From Gerris lacustris (taxonomy: Eukaryota > Arthropoda > Insecta > Hemiptera > Gerridae): a stretch of DNA of 64,000 nt. The stretch covers positions 64,172,043-64,236,042 of the forward strand of contig OX578281.1 in the NCBI GenBank assembly GCA_951217055.1. The letters are read 5' to 3'. Each line of letters starts with the position of its first letter. Positions within the stretch are counted from its first letter, which is position 1. Shown one piece after another: positions 50,790-63,495 of this stretch. The notes below the pieces were generated by a model. It saw nothing but the letters and a program-made list of their open reading frames with translations, did no database searches and was not told where the DNA came from. Both the position numbers and the translations under genes were made by a program.

Positions 50790-51210
50790 GCACAATAATT
50801 GCTTGCATACGAGTCTGCAAGACAGTGAGACATTTTCATGTAACGGGGGGAAGGTTGAAGGCTCTCTCTACAACCCTCTAGACTCTAGACTAGACAAGAC
50901 TATAATATGCGACTACGAACTACCTCCTGCAACTTTCTAATTTCCTGGTAGCAGTGTGACTCTTTTCGACTTCCTTCGGCCCTGCCAAGCTGGGTATAGG
51001 GGAAGGCCTACAGCTGGAGACTGGATTGAACACCTCATATATGTTTCTAAGTCCTTGTTACACACGGTAATGTTTTTGGCTTAGATTTTTAGTAACGCTT
51101 TTCGATTTTATGTAGCAAAATGAATAAGGGCATTTCAATTTTGACATGAAAATGTCAAAATGAAAACAATTTTTTGACACATTTTTAAAAGGGGGGGGGG
51201 GGGGGGGGTG
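50790..51210. repeat. Inverted relative of 35270-35950, with a G run
   Basis: CGAGTCTGCAAGACAGTGAGA, CATTTTCATGTAACG and TTAGTAACGCTTTTCG are the reverse complements of blocks at 35936-35975 and 35293-35315. A 20-base G run lies at about 51189-51208. Confidence 0.55.
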
Positions 51211-51219
51211 TAATAATTA

Positions 51220-51955
51220 ATGTAGCACTCATAGTTATAGTTTATTATGAATTTACTTTATAAAATTATTTATTCTATGAAGAGATTTGGCATTTTTTAG
51301 GGCTATTAAAGAGTAGAATTCTATCGTTTGAAAGACATCTGAGCTTCTTTAGGCTACAACATTAACAATTATTATTATCAATAATTATATATTTTTTTTT
51401 TTATATTACACTCGTATTTATTAAACAATAATTATAACGAAGTTTTTATAAATACCCTATATTTATTTTTTAATTTATAAAACATTTTTTCAATATTTAA
51501 CTTAAAACTTTAACGTAATATTTTTCCACACAAATTTAATTTAAAAATATTATATCTCCCAATATTAACTGCTTGGGAGAGACTAAAAACATTTTATATT
51601 TAAAAATATTTATACTTTCCTCTTATCATTTTGAATTTTCGTATATGTTTCATTCTCTAATCTCTAAAAATTAAATATCAGTCAGATTAATATAGTTAGG
51701 TTGGCTGTGGAGGTACTCCAAGCCGTTGGATTCCACGAAGAGGCTCTTAGTGGCTTTGAACGTGTGGCCTTAAACCTCTAGTTATGCCAATTTAATTCCA
51801 AGTTTTAAATGTTGAAGTTTAAGCAAGGCAATAAAAAAAATGTCTCTCATAATTTCCTATCATAAACTCTTCCTTCATCATATATTTCATTTAAAAGTTT
51901 GCAAGACTCTCATTAAGATGACTTAAATATCTCGCTGTTTGAATATTTCTTCTAA
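51220..51955. other. AT-rich region, no feature recognised
   Basis: Nothing coding or repeated was recognised. Confidence 0.5.
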
Positions 51956-51957
51956 AA

Positions 51958-52380
51958 TAGTATATTATGTTACTAGGCTGTGAAGTGAGTTTTTTCTTTA
52001 CCGCGGCAATTACATTTACTGTCTCGCTTCGCTCGACAGTAAATATTGCCAAGGTAAAGAAAAAACACTTCACAGTCGCGTAGCATATGCTATTTTTCCG
52101 AGGTAGCAGACAATGAAAAAACATTAAATATTAATCACTAATCAATATATAATAATAAGAAATATTAGTACATACTTAAGACTTAAAAAAAGAAACCTTA
52201 AAAAGAGGTTACACTATAAGAAAAGATAAATAAAACGCATTGACATCTAGCGGATTTTAATCGTACTAGAAGCATTTCTACAAAGACTGCAGCGGTACTA
52301 ACGGAAGTTTTGACAACTACCCGCCGGACATAAAACATCTTTTAGTTCCTAGGACGTAAAAGATTTTTTCTTTACAGCTA
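51958..52380 (-). mobile_element. Palindromic MITE, copy 2 (inverse of 816-1197)
   Basis: The internal palindrome reads GGCTGTGAAGTGAG...TTTACTGTC and GACAGTAAAT...CACTTCACAG around 52024. The arm to the right repeats, inverted, GTTACACTATAA, GCATTGACATCTAGCGGATT and CCTAGGACGTAAA from copy 1. Confidence 0.7.
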
Positions 52381-53140
52381 GGAGTAATGAAAAGATTATT
52401 TAAGTCCACGTAATGAAAAAATGGATTTTAGCTATGTCTTTTAGGCTCTAAAGTTACTATTTCACAGCCTACCACGGAAAAAATATTTTTCTTCCGAGCT
52501 TAGCATAAGGTAACGGAAATTATATAATCGTTCTGAAGCACGATAATATTTGATTTAAAAAAAAAATAAATAAATAAACAAAATAAAAAATAAATCCAAG
52601 ACAGAAATCCATTTCAGGTTAGGGATCATTTTTGGTTCCGTGTCTGTCGCTCAATTTTTACGTACTTGTATTCATTGCGCATGCACGTTTCATAATTCCT
52701 CTTTTTTCCGCCCTAGTGCGGTAAAGAAGGAGAATTCTCCACCTTAACGCACGATTAGCGAGTTTGTTTATACATTTAACAAAACTAATTTGCCGTTTGT
52801 GCAATTAAAGTAACCGTTAATTATCAAGTTTTTAGTGAAAAAAATTATTGATTTATGTCATTATGACGAAAATGAGGAGAATTATACGCCTCCCAAAATG
52901 ATTAATTCATCTTTATCAAAAGAGAAATACAAACTTACATGCAGGAAGTTTATTTTTTTCAGTATTTACATATTATTATAATCTAACAATCGTGGATAAA
53001 GTACGGTACGCAACTGGGACGAAAACGGCATTTTGCTATGCTCGTGTGGTTTTACTACCCTCGCTGTCGCTCGGGTGTAAACTCCACGCTCGCATGCAAA
53101 ATTCTACTTTCCGCACTAGACGCGTAATGGACTATTTTTC
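52381..53140. repeat. Mixed repeat debris
   Basis: It includes a family B fragment (52500-52645) and another small unit with CGCCCTAGTGCGG (52710) and GCATTTTGCTATGCTCG (53030). No gene is present. Confidence 0.45.
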
Positions 53141-53149
53141 ATATTTTTC

Positions 53150-53590
53150 TACATAGGAAAAGAATTGTTTTCAACGGAGACTAATATTTTAACGGAATTA
53201 TCTGTTTCGGATGATTTAAAAAAATCATTTGAGTGGTTTTTTCCTAGATATCAGTGTAAAGCTAGAGAGATGAAACTTGGTACTAAAATCATTCTTTACG
53301 TGTCGCCCGGAAAAACATAAATTTGTGAAGTCATTAACCCATTTTGCTGAGTCAACAAATACTTTAAAAAATGTCGTACATTTTCCGATTTCTCTGAAAT
53401 TTGTACCAATTATACCTCATTATTCGATTTTCGTTTTTTCATATCTGCCGCCATCTTGAAAATATCAACTTTAGAACTGTAAACTTTAACGCTAAATGTC
53501 TTCAGAACTATTTAAATGGTTCAAAATTGAACATTTCAAAAGTTAGTACCGATTATAATTTTTCAATTTGGTTCATTGGTTTGATATAAG
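53150..53590 (+). mobile_element. MITE family C, partial copy 2
   Basis: It shares GAGAGATGAAACTTGG, GTCGCCCGGAAAA, TTTTGCTGAGTCA and CCGCCATCTTGAA with 44312-45035. The terminal repeats are not preserved. Confidence 0.6.
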
Positions 53591-55465
53591 AAAGAATTTG
53601 TTTAATTTTTTTAAATACTTAATATTATTTATTGTATCGCCTGTCTAGTTTTGTTGTCATTTATACATTTATTTTTATAAATTTTTATTGTTTAATAAAC
53701 TTTGCTAGATTCCGCGTTCGATTTTTAGTCCAAATTATACCGTTCGTAGAGTAATCGTATAGAACTCTAAGTTAGATCTTTCATAATTATTGTATTAATT
53801 GATTAATCCTACGGGAGGGTGTCATGCCTATCTAATTAATAGATTGATAACTTATATATATTACTCTTAGAGCCTAAAGTGAACATCAGAGTTAGGCCTT
53901 TAAAAAACTTTGAATATGAAAACTATTACATCTTCATTGTGTTATTAAATACTGTTCACACGTATTTTTAACATAAAGTTCATCTGACCAAAATATTATA
54001 CTAAAAAGACGGGTATAATTTATATGGGATTTAATTTTTATCCTTCAATATTTTGTTTTGAAATTTAATTTTCAGTATATGATTATACTTACAGGATTAT
54101 TCTTTGTTCAAGTTCTGTAGAATTTTGTTTTTTCTGAAAATTATACATTTTAATTAAGCTTCTATTCACATGAATTCATTAGCGATTGAATTAAACTCTA
54201 ATTATTTCACCAATTTATTTTTCTGAAAACCCCCTTTACTTTTCCTTCTATTATGTAGGTACATGAGGTTTCATTATCAAAAGTGTATGTGTTAAAGCGA
54301 TTTATTTTAATTAACATAATTAATTTATCTACTAAAATATATGAGTTATAATATTACAGATAAGCTTATAAAACATTTTTTTATTTATTTATTTTAAAAA
54401 TGAAAATATTTTTAATGGAATATTGTTCGAAGTTCCAAATAATTATTTTAAAATCCAAATATGTACCACTGACTGGCTTATCACATCTTTAACGGGGAAG
54501 TTTGGAAGATAAGCCCCTATCTGCTTATTAAGAACTGTTTCTACTCTTCGACTTGGTTTTCCCATTGTGTATTAATCAACTTCTTCACGCATTTAAGGAT
54601 TTTAAAAAATGGTGATAAGAAAATATTGTGCGCTTAATATTAAGAGGGAAATATATCTGAATGCATTTAATATTGAGAGGAAGTAGGCTTGTCTGATATC
54701 AGCTGATAAGAATATATTTTCTTACGACATTAAATATTTTTATTTTTAATACAGTTTTCTTTATAAATGTGTTCATTAGTGTTTGTTGTTAACCTTATTA
54801 ATTATCTAAAGACAGTAACGTCGTTAATAAACGTGTAACAGTTCCTAGATAACCAATAGCAATCTTCTTTGAGTGGGGTATCAAATAAATGCTACTGATA
54901 AGGATTTGTTGACAAGCGTCTGTGGGGACGGAAGGACAAGGAATAGACCAATAAAACAAGGACCAGTGACCACGTGATCACTTTAGTTCGGATTGAGCTC
55001 GCTTGGGAGGTTTAGTATAGGGGTATAGCATAATGAACCACTTTTAAAATTGCATTGCTCCCTCTACCCCTTCCTTGTTTTGAGATTAAAATCATTCAAG
55101 GAAACAGTTAAAGAACCTTCCTATTTAGATTTGTGATGCTTGACATAACTGCGCATGTCATACAAGCCAGTACTTGGTATTGTCAGAGAATCGTTTGGAC
55201 CTTACAGTAAACGATCTCTGCGTTTGGAGGATGTTACAAAACACTGTCACAAGTTGGGTTGGAACGGCTGTTATCCATTGCGCATGCCCTTAACGATCCG
55301 GCGGACGGTACACTGCTTGGTTGAAACAAACCATATACAAAAAAATGTTGTTTAAGCTCTCTTAGTCAGTTTAGATTATAAAGCATTAGATGGTTTAGGT
55401 GATCGTATATGTGTTATTTTAACAGAGTTAACTAAAAAAAATACGCGTGGTGTCGCGGGACACCC
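53591..55465. other. AT-rich region without recognisable genes
   Basis: A GC-richer block (54890-55340) contains a 66-codon frame (55155-55355) that matches nothing I know. No splice sites or repeat partners were found for it. A hairpin GTGTCGCGGGACACC lies at 55450-55464. Confidence 0.45.
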
Positions 55466-55469
55466 GGTA

Positions 55470-56560
55470 GGAACGAAGTTCCTTACAGTTTTCAATAAAT
55501 ATAAAATCACACTGCTAAGTACGTATACGTTGCTAACTACTCGTTCCAAAAAATATTTTTGACTCAATTAGAAAATTATTACATAAAACTTATTACAAAA
55601 ATCCCTTGATCCGCTTATGAGCAATATTATTTTATTACATCAATTTATACTTATATACATACCGTTTTACTGGTTATTAATTTAACAAAGTCGACACTGT
55701 CAATTTCTGACGATTCTCTTGGTGCACTTTCCATTTTAAATAATATACGAATACTTTCCTCAATGATAGAAGCAATAATTGAAAAAAAAAGCGTTGTTTT
55801 GTGGATAAATAGCGAGTTTGACAGGAAGAAGGAGTAAGAGAGAGAGAGAGAGTAGGTATAGTGAGAGAGAGATGGAAAGATAGAAGAGTTGGGATTGCGC
55901 ACGAAAAGATACAGGATACCAAACGAAGTATAGTAGAGGGGGAATCACTCTACATTCTTAATATTCCACCTATACTAACTACAAACCCCACACTTCGGAC
56001 ATCAACTTTTAAAAATTGTAAAATATATCACGTCACTGTAAAAAAAACTGCTGCTTGTATCAGGTTGAAATTTTACATGCCTGTTTCAATTTTACTTTAT
56101 GAAGTTTTATTAAATTCGTTACGTTAGATATCGGTAATAACGTTGTTTTCTTTATTTAAAACGTTTAGGTCCGTTATTTTATAAATTTAGCGATCTTTAT
56201 CACTTCATAGCAGAGTCGGTGTTCGTTTTACTAAAAAAAGTATTTATAAAAGTTGTTTTTCTCATAAAAGTCTTTTTATCTTGTCCTAAAATTCCAATTT
56301 TAAATTTGAAGCTTACGTTTAAGCGAGCATTGCGCGTGAACGCTTGGGCAGATAACGTTGTCCAACGAACCTGTCCTGGGCATTGGTAAAATGAACTTGT
56401 GTACCAAATTTCAACTAAGTCGGTCAACTTTTACACAAGTTATCGTCATCCGTAGATTTCGTGACGCTTTTAGCGTGACGGTTATTTTGTGAAGGTGATT
56501 TTGGTCGTTATTTTGGATTTACTCCCGGGTTCCAGAACGTGCCATAAGGAACTTCGTTCC
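55470..56560. mobile_element. TIR element ending GGAACGAAGTTCCTTA
   Basis: GGAACGAAGTTCCTTA at 55470-55485 is exactly inverted at 56545-56560. Each terminal repeat is itself a near-palindrome (GGAAC-GAA-GTTCC). The 1.1-kb interior has a GA-rich microsatellite (55838-55872) and overlapping short frames on both strands, none with a family signature. It is presumably a non-autonomous DNA transposon. Confidence 0.65.
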
Positions 56561-58115
56561 AAAAATAAAATGCTTTTATATAATGTTATTGACTTTATTT
56601 AATGTAGCCTGTTACTTCGGCCTGTGCCGCAGTATTGGTTATAAGTCTGTTTATGCATACGGCTTTTAGTGATGTTATCCCATTTCCTTTAAGAGCTTAC
56701 GTCTGTAGCTTTTTGTTATAATTTTTGGTTTTATATGTGTTAAAAGTAAAGTCGGGTTGTAACCATGAATTAAATAGTGATTTTTAAAAAAACCAACTTC
56801 TGTCCTCGGGTGAATTATTGATGAGATTTTTAAATGTTTCAATAGAGTTTTTACATGGATAGAGGCGTGGGTTGAAAGTGAAACTTAGGGAAGCAGAGGC
56901 AACTCTGAAAAACACTCAGGCATAGGGTAAATCCTAAAGGGGAAAACAACATCGGAGCACAAAATATACTACATGAAAGGATAAAATACAAAAGAGTGCG
57001 GTGTTTGCCAGGAAAGAGAACACAAAAGCGTTTTTAAATGTTTGTTCCTAATTCTAATACTAAAGGGGCTTAAGCTTGGGCTCCTTTGATAAAGCCAAAG
57101 ATCCCACATTTATATGCCTCGAGGTATATTAGATCGACGAAATCTTTAGGATTTTGAAAACTTACTTTGAAGAAATAGTTTATAATCTATAGATTTTTGG
57201 GGTTTTAACGGTGGTTTATCAGGTTTAAAACCTTTGAAATTTCTCCTTTGTGGTACGATCATCAGAGATCCTTTGGACTACACAAGAGGTACGCCTTTTT
57301 TAAGGTATTAATAATAAATAAAGGTAGAAAAAGGAGATAATGTATCGACAAGGAGTAATAAATTTGTTAATGGAGAGTGCATTTGAGGTCAGAGTAGTAT
57401 ATAGACTTAAGAGTAACCTTGGTCGATAGTTCTAATGCTAGAGTAGACTGGAGCATGGGTAAGTGCAACAATATTAATGCTTTGTGCAACTATATTAATG
57501 CTTTTGTATAATCTCAATGTTTGTTCTTACTCTTAAACATTTCTTAGTACCTCTTAGAGCTCTACAGGGGTTATAAAAGTAAATCTTATAAATAATTTTA
57601 TGCTTCAAATTTTAAATAAACATAGTTAAACAATACTTTCCTGCTAGACAATAGTACAAAATTGAGTTGAAACAGTAACTCTTTAAAATGAATTACAAGT
57701 TTAAAATGAATTACGAATGCGACGATGAATTTTTGTGCATATAATTGGCATTTTCTAGATATTTCTGAAAAAAATAAAAATTGGACCTATTTTCCAAGAT
57801 GGACTTTTGATTCTTATTCCATTTTCAAACAAATATCGAAAGAATCCGATTTATTTCCGCAATATTTCTTTCGTTAACTGGACTAAGATTAATATTTGTT
57901 TTTTTTAAAACAAAAGAGCATTTAGGATTATATCAATAAAAATACGAATACGAGTGTGCCGTGAGTCTACTAAAACTGGCTCACCTCAGTAAGCCCGAAA
58001 ATTTTGAATTGCGTAAATCGAAATGAAATCGTGAATTCATGTATTAAATAAACATGTCTAAAATGTGTGCATGTATTTTCGTCATATCCTCTTTGAGTAT
58101 GTAGGTTTTACTTCC
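56561..58115. other. AT-rich region, no feature recognised
   Basis: No gene or repeat partner was identified. Confidence 0.5.
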
Positions 58116-58119
58116 AACT

Positions 58120-58172
58120 TTCGAGCTGAGCTGAGCGAGCGCCTTAAGACCCTCGGCCACGCTGGCTCCCTA
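58120..58172 (-). mobile_element. tRNA-Leu-like SINE head fragment
   Basis: GCTGAGCGAGCGCCTTAAGA-CCCT-GGCCACGCTGGC is nearly identical to 38825-38865 and contains the A box on the - strand. The B box half is absent. Confidence 0.7.
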
Positions 58173-59095
58173 ATATAGATAGATATATAGATAGACTAAG
58201 TAAAACAAGCAGGTGATAAGAAGTGTGGAGATTTATTCAATTACAATTTCTCTACCTATTGTTGAACTTGGGATTTTACTATAAACTAGTATCTATTTTA
58301 TCAAAGTGATTCTTTCTTTTATCTACAAAATCTTACTAGATTAATCAAAATAAATTTCTTACCTCCTAATTGATATAACTAGTTAAAATTGCCTTAATTA
58401 AAACCTGATTGTTAAACTTACCCAATATTAAATTTTGTACAAGTTAAATTTACCGATGGGAAAATTCTAAAACAGCTTTATTATGTATAAAGTTGGAATT
58501 GTTTGTTAGTCTTAATTATTAATTATATTTAAGGTTTATCCTTATGTATCTTAGAGGTTAATAGAGTTTGCAGGTTAGAATAATAAAGAGGTGTGGAGAC
58601 TGATTAGAACACGTAGAGATGGGTTTGTAGGGCCGGCCCTCCACATCTCACGTCCGTTATACCCCCCTTGCTTTACATGTCTCTTTTCTCATGCCGTACA
58701 TGTATCGTTATGGTTATGCATAAACCTTAGCCCTTTATCGTTATCCCTTCACGCGTCTCGTCTTCTAACCCTTTGTTGTAAACAAACTTACATAAATTAG
58801 TTTGCTCTGCCCTCTAGATTGTTATTACTCTCATTTTCCTGTCCAAGCATTTTCTTTTTTTTTTTTTTGGAAATTTTGCTTTTGACTTACATCATCATTA
58901 GTTCCTTGTGTTCGACTATTATTGTAATTTTTATTAATCTTTAAATAAAGCGGTTTCTTAAACGAAGATATTATGTGATTCAAAATGGGTCAACAGGGAA
59001 AATTAAACGTCTCCATCACAGCATCCTGACTATAATTTAATCTTCTATTTGGTCATCTTCAAGCCTTATGCGACAATAATTAATTCCATGCCGAT
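58173..59095. other. AT-rich region with a T run
   Basis: No gene. A degenerate TTGAAGATGACC motif (- strand, 59048-59060) resembles the first half of the hammerhead-like motifs but has no GAAAC partner. Confidence 0.45.
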
Positions 59096-59099
59096 TTTC

Positions 59100-59480
59100 G
59101 GTTTCTGTACGAAGTAAAAAAAGAAACCTTATATAACGGCTCTGTCTGTCCGTCTGTCTCTCTGTCTGTCGTTGGTGTTTGTCCGTTGGCACGTTTCAAT
59201 TAATAAACTACTATAGCTAGGAACATGAAATTCGGCATACAGGTGCATCTCAGCATTTGAGGCAACTGTGCACTTTTTGGAGTTTTCACACTTAATATTT
59301 TTAAGATGGCGGCCAATATGGTGGGTGACTAAAAATAAGTTTTTAGTCACTATGACATGTTACACATCAATTTAAAGGCCTTGAAGTGTAGAAAAAGAAT
59401 ATGCACTGTTAAAATTTTACACCTAATAATTTTAACTTAATCGTACAGAAACCGGCAATTATCGCTTCACGTACTTACGT
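59100..59480 (-). repeat. Dispersed repeat family T, copy 2
   Basis: It is the reverse complement of 25140-25450: ACGGCTCTGTCTGTCCGTC, AATATTTTTAAGATGGCGGCC, AATTTAAAGGCCTTGAAGTG. It lies between GTTTCTGTACGAAGTA and TACTTACGTAAAGCGCG. Confidence 0.7.
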
Positions 59481-59878
59481 AAAGCGCGCCTTACTTGTTT
59501 ATAAAATAAATGTCACAATGATTTTTTTATATACCTTAAAGGTAATGAATGAAGAAGGAAAGTTCAAAAAGCTGTATAAAATAAATCAATAGGTATAGAT
59601 TCAACTGCAAGTGTGTTTTTGGTGGAAAACAGTATATTTGGAAATTAAAGTAATGTAATTTTTATAAGTATACGATTTATTGTATGTACTTTACTACGTA
59701 TAATAAGTTATTATAATTGAAAAAGTTTGACGTCTAGATTTACGAATGTTCAAGAATACGAGACTTCAAGAATACCTCTGATTTGTGGTACATTGCTAGC
59801 AGAACAATGCTACTTCTTAAAAATATAAAAAAATAAAAATATGTTTGTCGCTTGATTATTTTTATCTTAAAGAATAGC

Positions 59879-60177
59879 AAATTTTTAACTTCAGTTCATC
59901 TCATCAAATAGCAGATGTTCTGTTATCAAGGTCATCGTCGTTTGGAATCATCAAACTTCGTAACAAAATTCATAGAGCAACAAATTCTCCTAAACAAATT
60001 CAAAGTTTAGATAACTCCCTTTATTGGAACACCCAACCACAACTGTGGTTTTTACAAATTGAATCACTGTTTGTAACATCCAACATCAATTCACGAAAGT
60101 ACGATGATAGTCGTTTGTTTGCAGTAATTGATTGTTCTCGAAAACTTTTCAATGGAAATGTTTTCTGGTCAGATTGA
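59879..60177 (+). pseudogene. Gag fragment of a Ty3/gypsy-type retrotransposon
   Basis: A + strand frame of about 99 codons, open from a TAG at 59876 to TGA at 60175-60177 and without an ATG, contains YWNTQPQLWFLQIESLFVTS, then a helical segment ending RLFAVID. This fits the conserved Gag motif of many gypsy-type elements (P-x-F-W-x-x-x-P-x-L-W-F-x-Q-x-E-x-x-F). Unlike the family, the residues after FAVID do not continue the Gag helices. No LTR, protease or pol was found around it, so it is an isolated scrap. Confidence 0.5.
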
Positions 60178-60224
60178 TGATAACAGGAGATTCCACCTCA
60201 TGAGTTAGTTTTGCTGTTTTTATA

Positions 60225-60690
60225 CTTTCTCTTATAAAACGAATGTATAAAAAGTATAAAAGATTTTTGATGACGCAAAAAATTTATTTTGAGATTTTGA
60301 TGGATTTACATGGTTTGAGGTCCCCTGAGCCCAAAGAAGTGGTTTTCAAATAATTTCTGTCTGTGTTCTGTCTGTGAAGACGCCTGGAGCCTAAGCTACT
60401 GGGCCGATTTTGACGAAATTTTGCATACATGTTCAGAAAAAAACATACTCCGAGGCGAAATCGAGAAATGAATTATAGCTCCAAATTTAGTGATGCTGAA
60501 TGCCCCCCAAAAACTCTGAAAACACGTGAAATTCTGAAGAACGGTTCTGATTAACAAATTCTAAAATGTACTCCAATTAAATACAAAGCTAACAACATAA
60601 GACGTTTTCCCTGGAAAAAACTAGTTCTTGAGAAAATAGCTTTAAACACGAACGGTTTCGATTCCCCGCCGAGGAGAACTTATTTTTATG
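60225..60690 (+). mobile_element. Second full copy of the 12840-13447 repeat family
   Basis: It runs from TACTTTCTCTTATAAAACGA (60230) through GGTCCCCTGAGCCCAAAGAA and GAAGACGCCTGGAGCCTAAG to a tRNA-like B box GGTTTCGATTCCCCGCC (60654-60670). Orientation is opposite to the copy at 12840-13447. Confidence 0.7.
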
Positions 60691-62170
60691 ATAAATTGTG
60701 ATGAAATGGATGAATGGTAATTAAATCTACTTACGATAACACGAAAATTAATAAATGAAAAACACTGGGCTAAGTAATTATGAAATTGTATATGAGAAAT
60801 TGTGTCTGATTTGTTTTGAATCGATTTTTTTCTTCCTCTCCCTATTGTAACCATTTAATTTTACATCCAAATAATTATGTAAATTAATAAAGTTGAGTCG
60901 AGATTTCTTTAATAAATAAAGTTCTAGGTTGAGGATGGCCTTCTTATGGACCGCTTGTAAAAAGAGAATTAACCTGTTTCCATTTGTCCCATAAAAAAAA
61001 GAAAGCGTTAGAGTGTAAAAGCTTTTAAATCAGATTAGGGCTGGGGTGGTGGCCATCCCTCGACGGTTTGGTTATTTGTTCATTAGACGGAAAGTTAGTG
61101 GAAAATTAAATTCTGCGTGTAAAGGAGAGGCTTTGGACCTGTCAGAAGCAGCGGCTTGTACACACGTTATATTACATCTAATTCCACTTTCTCACTCACA
61201 CAGTTATAACATACTCCTACTACCTTCCTCACATAATGTCAAGCATGCAACATTACATATGTTACACAGTGAGCACGCTGAACTACATTTACACCCTAAC
61301 ACTCGCTCCAAACAGACATGGTTTAGGAGAGGATTGGTAAAGGAATTTTCAATAATGTGGCTCACTACTTCCTCCCTGTTCTAACTTCCAGTATTACCAA
61401 CCCTACAAACTGTTTTTTTTCATCTAAAAGAAGATATACAATGCTCTGCTTCCACCCTCACATAAATACATATTGTGTGGCCGTGTTTTAATACTATTTG
61501 TTGAGTATTGTTATTTATCTATATTATACTGTAAATTGTAATATTGATGTCGACGTTGAATTCATGAAATATAAGAAAATCGTGGTTTTGAAGAAATTAT
61601 TGCTTTCATAAACACTATTGCCAACATCAATGTTATTGTTCACGTTGTTAAATTTAAAATTGCATTATTAATATGACTGTTTGAATGTATTCAGGGGGAT
61701 CCGCGATAAAATGTCATAACGAAACTGGTGGATTCTATAAGTCAAATGCAACAAATAATATCGAGTAAGCATATGCCCATTTCGCAATAGTTCTCGAGAG
61801 ATCGATTTATTTCTATTTCAAAGTGGTTGACGAAAATTTCTAAAAATTGCATAATATCTCAAAAACTAAATGACACCGACAAATCGGGCTGAGGGACAAT
61901 TTTAAAGAGCGTAAAAAATCTTTTCAGAATCACTCATTTATTTTCAAATTATCAGCTACTAAGCATCTTTTAAGTCCTGTGACATTTTGATTTATTCAAG
62001 TTTTTTTAAAAAAAGCTGACCACAAAATTTCAGAGCGTTCTCCCCTTAATGAGGATTGTATAGTGTGGTGAATACAAGAATAACTTCTGCTTTTAATAAG
62101 CTTCTAAATGTTATAATTAAAGTTTAAAATCAACGGACTAGTTTTTGAATTATGGTATAGATTGAATGTT
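60691..62170. other. Unassigned DNA
   Basis: A GC-richer block at 61035-61385 contains a 112-codon frame (61046-61384) that is His/Leu/Ser-rich and has no family signature; I do not call it a gene. Confidence 0.4.
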
Positions 62171-62175
62171 AACAG

Positions 62176-62466
62176 GTGAAAAATTATTCGGACAGGCTCT
62201 TAACCAATTCTTGTACAAAAGCAAAAAAGGTTTCCCCGAACGAAGCCGCAATACTTCGGGATCTTATAGAAAATTTGAAGCTAAACAAAATATTTTCTTT
62301 AAACACAGATCCGGAAAAGCTGCATATTCGAGATATTTGCAAAAAAAAAAACATCAACCTTGGGCGTTTATTCTTAAAATTCTCAAACACTAAACGCTTT
62401 TTACCGCTTAATACACCTTTCTTTAACACCTGGAAGAAAATGTTGATGAACATCGAATTTGACTAA
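62176..62466 (+). other. Unidentified 96-codon open frame
   Basis: The frame has protein-like composition (VSPNEAAILRDLIENLKLNK, then LHIRDICKKKNINLGRLFLK, FLPLNTPFFNTWKKMLMNIE) and ends with TAA at 62464-62466. It has no ATG at its start: the first codon is GTG directly after an AG (62174-62175), which could be a weak 3' splice site. Two other frames are open across part of the same stretch, which weakens the case. It may be a last exon, a fragment of a mobile-element protein or chance. I do not recognise the family. Confidence 0.3.
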
Positions 62467-63185
62467 TTATACAGCAAAATCTTTCAGTAATTAGACAGTT
62501 GATGAAGATCGTCACAATGGATTATGATGATTGACTAATGAAATGACAATAAGGACGTAGAACTTTGAAATTTCGCTGAAAATTTGTTTTTGCGGGTTTG
62601 TTGTACAAAACTGGGTTTGGTATCATTCAACGAAAAATTTCATTCTCTACAAGGTTGGCTTCAAGGTGTTTTTTGGTAAGAAGTGAAGTATTGGAGAATT
62701 TTAAGGATAAATGTCAAAAAGTTTTATGGTTTCGGAACAGTGTCGATTTCGAGATATTTACAAAATACATTAAAAAACATACTTTTTAACATCAGATTAT
62801 ACTCTTAGTAATGGAATTAATTATGTATAATATAAACTTGATTCTATTTCTAGAAGGCTTTGGAAACAAAACTATTTCGGCATTTCATTAAATTGATAGG
62901 CCTACATGATGATAGGAAACATAGCCACTAATACCTAGCACGTGGTTGAGCCCCACGTGGAGCGCTTGGAGAAGGCTAGTTTTACATAAACATGAATCGA
63001 CAAATAATAAGTGTTTCGAGTTAAGCTTAAAGTTTACATAATCAATAGATAAAGTAATTTTTCACTATAGGCCGTTATAGCTTCAGAGACATAATAAATG
63101 TGTCGAGTGACCTTTTACCTACGACATCTAATATGTAGTACGAGGAATCTGTCAAAGGCAGAGTTTGAAGATTGAACTTACCAAG
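62467..63185. other. AT-rich region, no feature recognised
   Basis: No gene or repeat partner was identified. Confidence 0.5.
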
Positions 63186-63189
63186 ATTG

Positions 63190-63398
63190 ATTGGGTGAAG
63201 GTGGCACCTGGATCCAGGGCTAACGGTCTTGATATTTTGTTCTCCCAGGGTGTTTTTCCCCTATATCCTCATCCTCTGTCCTTCCCCTTCTCCTCCCCCT
63301 CCCCCTTCCCCGTAGAAACTTGAGAGCCAATTACGGTAGACAACCTTCTGAAGCTCTCCGGGGAAAGCTCGGACCCGGAGGCAAAAAAAAAAAAAAAC
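63190..63398 (+). mobile_element. Possible 3' tail of a LINE, with poly-A
   Basis: GC-rich, pyrimidine-rich sequence ends CTCCGGGGAAAGCTCGG-ACCCGGAGGC followed by 14 A (63384-63397). A structured GC-rich end joined to a short A run is typical of non-LTR retrotransposon 3' ends. The last bases can form a hairpin (CTCCGGG...CCCGGAG). No coding sequence is present. Confidence 0.4.
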
Positions 63399-63460
63399 TT
63401 TGAGAATGATAAAGGAACAGCTAGTGGGGGAAAAAACAGCGAAGATATTAACTACCCTTT

Positions 63461-63495
63461 CGACGTTTCGACATTCCGGGCATTCATCTTTGAAC
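63461..63495 (-). ncRNA. Degenerate hammerhead-like motif
   Basis: On the - strand CAAAGATGA is followed by a poorly paired stem and TGTCGAAACGTC. It resembles the motifs at 26190, 27277, 30529 and 34867, but the first box is worn. Confidence 0.2.

Noticed and set aside
55651..55948. Several overlapping - strand frames rich in Ser and Leu.
   Set aside because: They come from the GA/CT microsatellite inside a TIR element.
59040..59065. Another hammerhead-like site (TTGAAGATGACC on the - strand).
   Set aside because: The closing stem and GAAA box are missing within a sensible distance.
61046..61384. A 112-codon frame in a GC-richer block.
   Set aside because: The composition is His/Leu/Ser-rich without domain signature and no splice or promoter evidence supports it.
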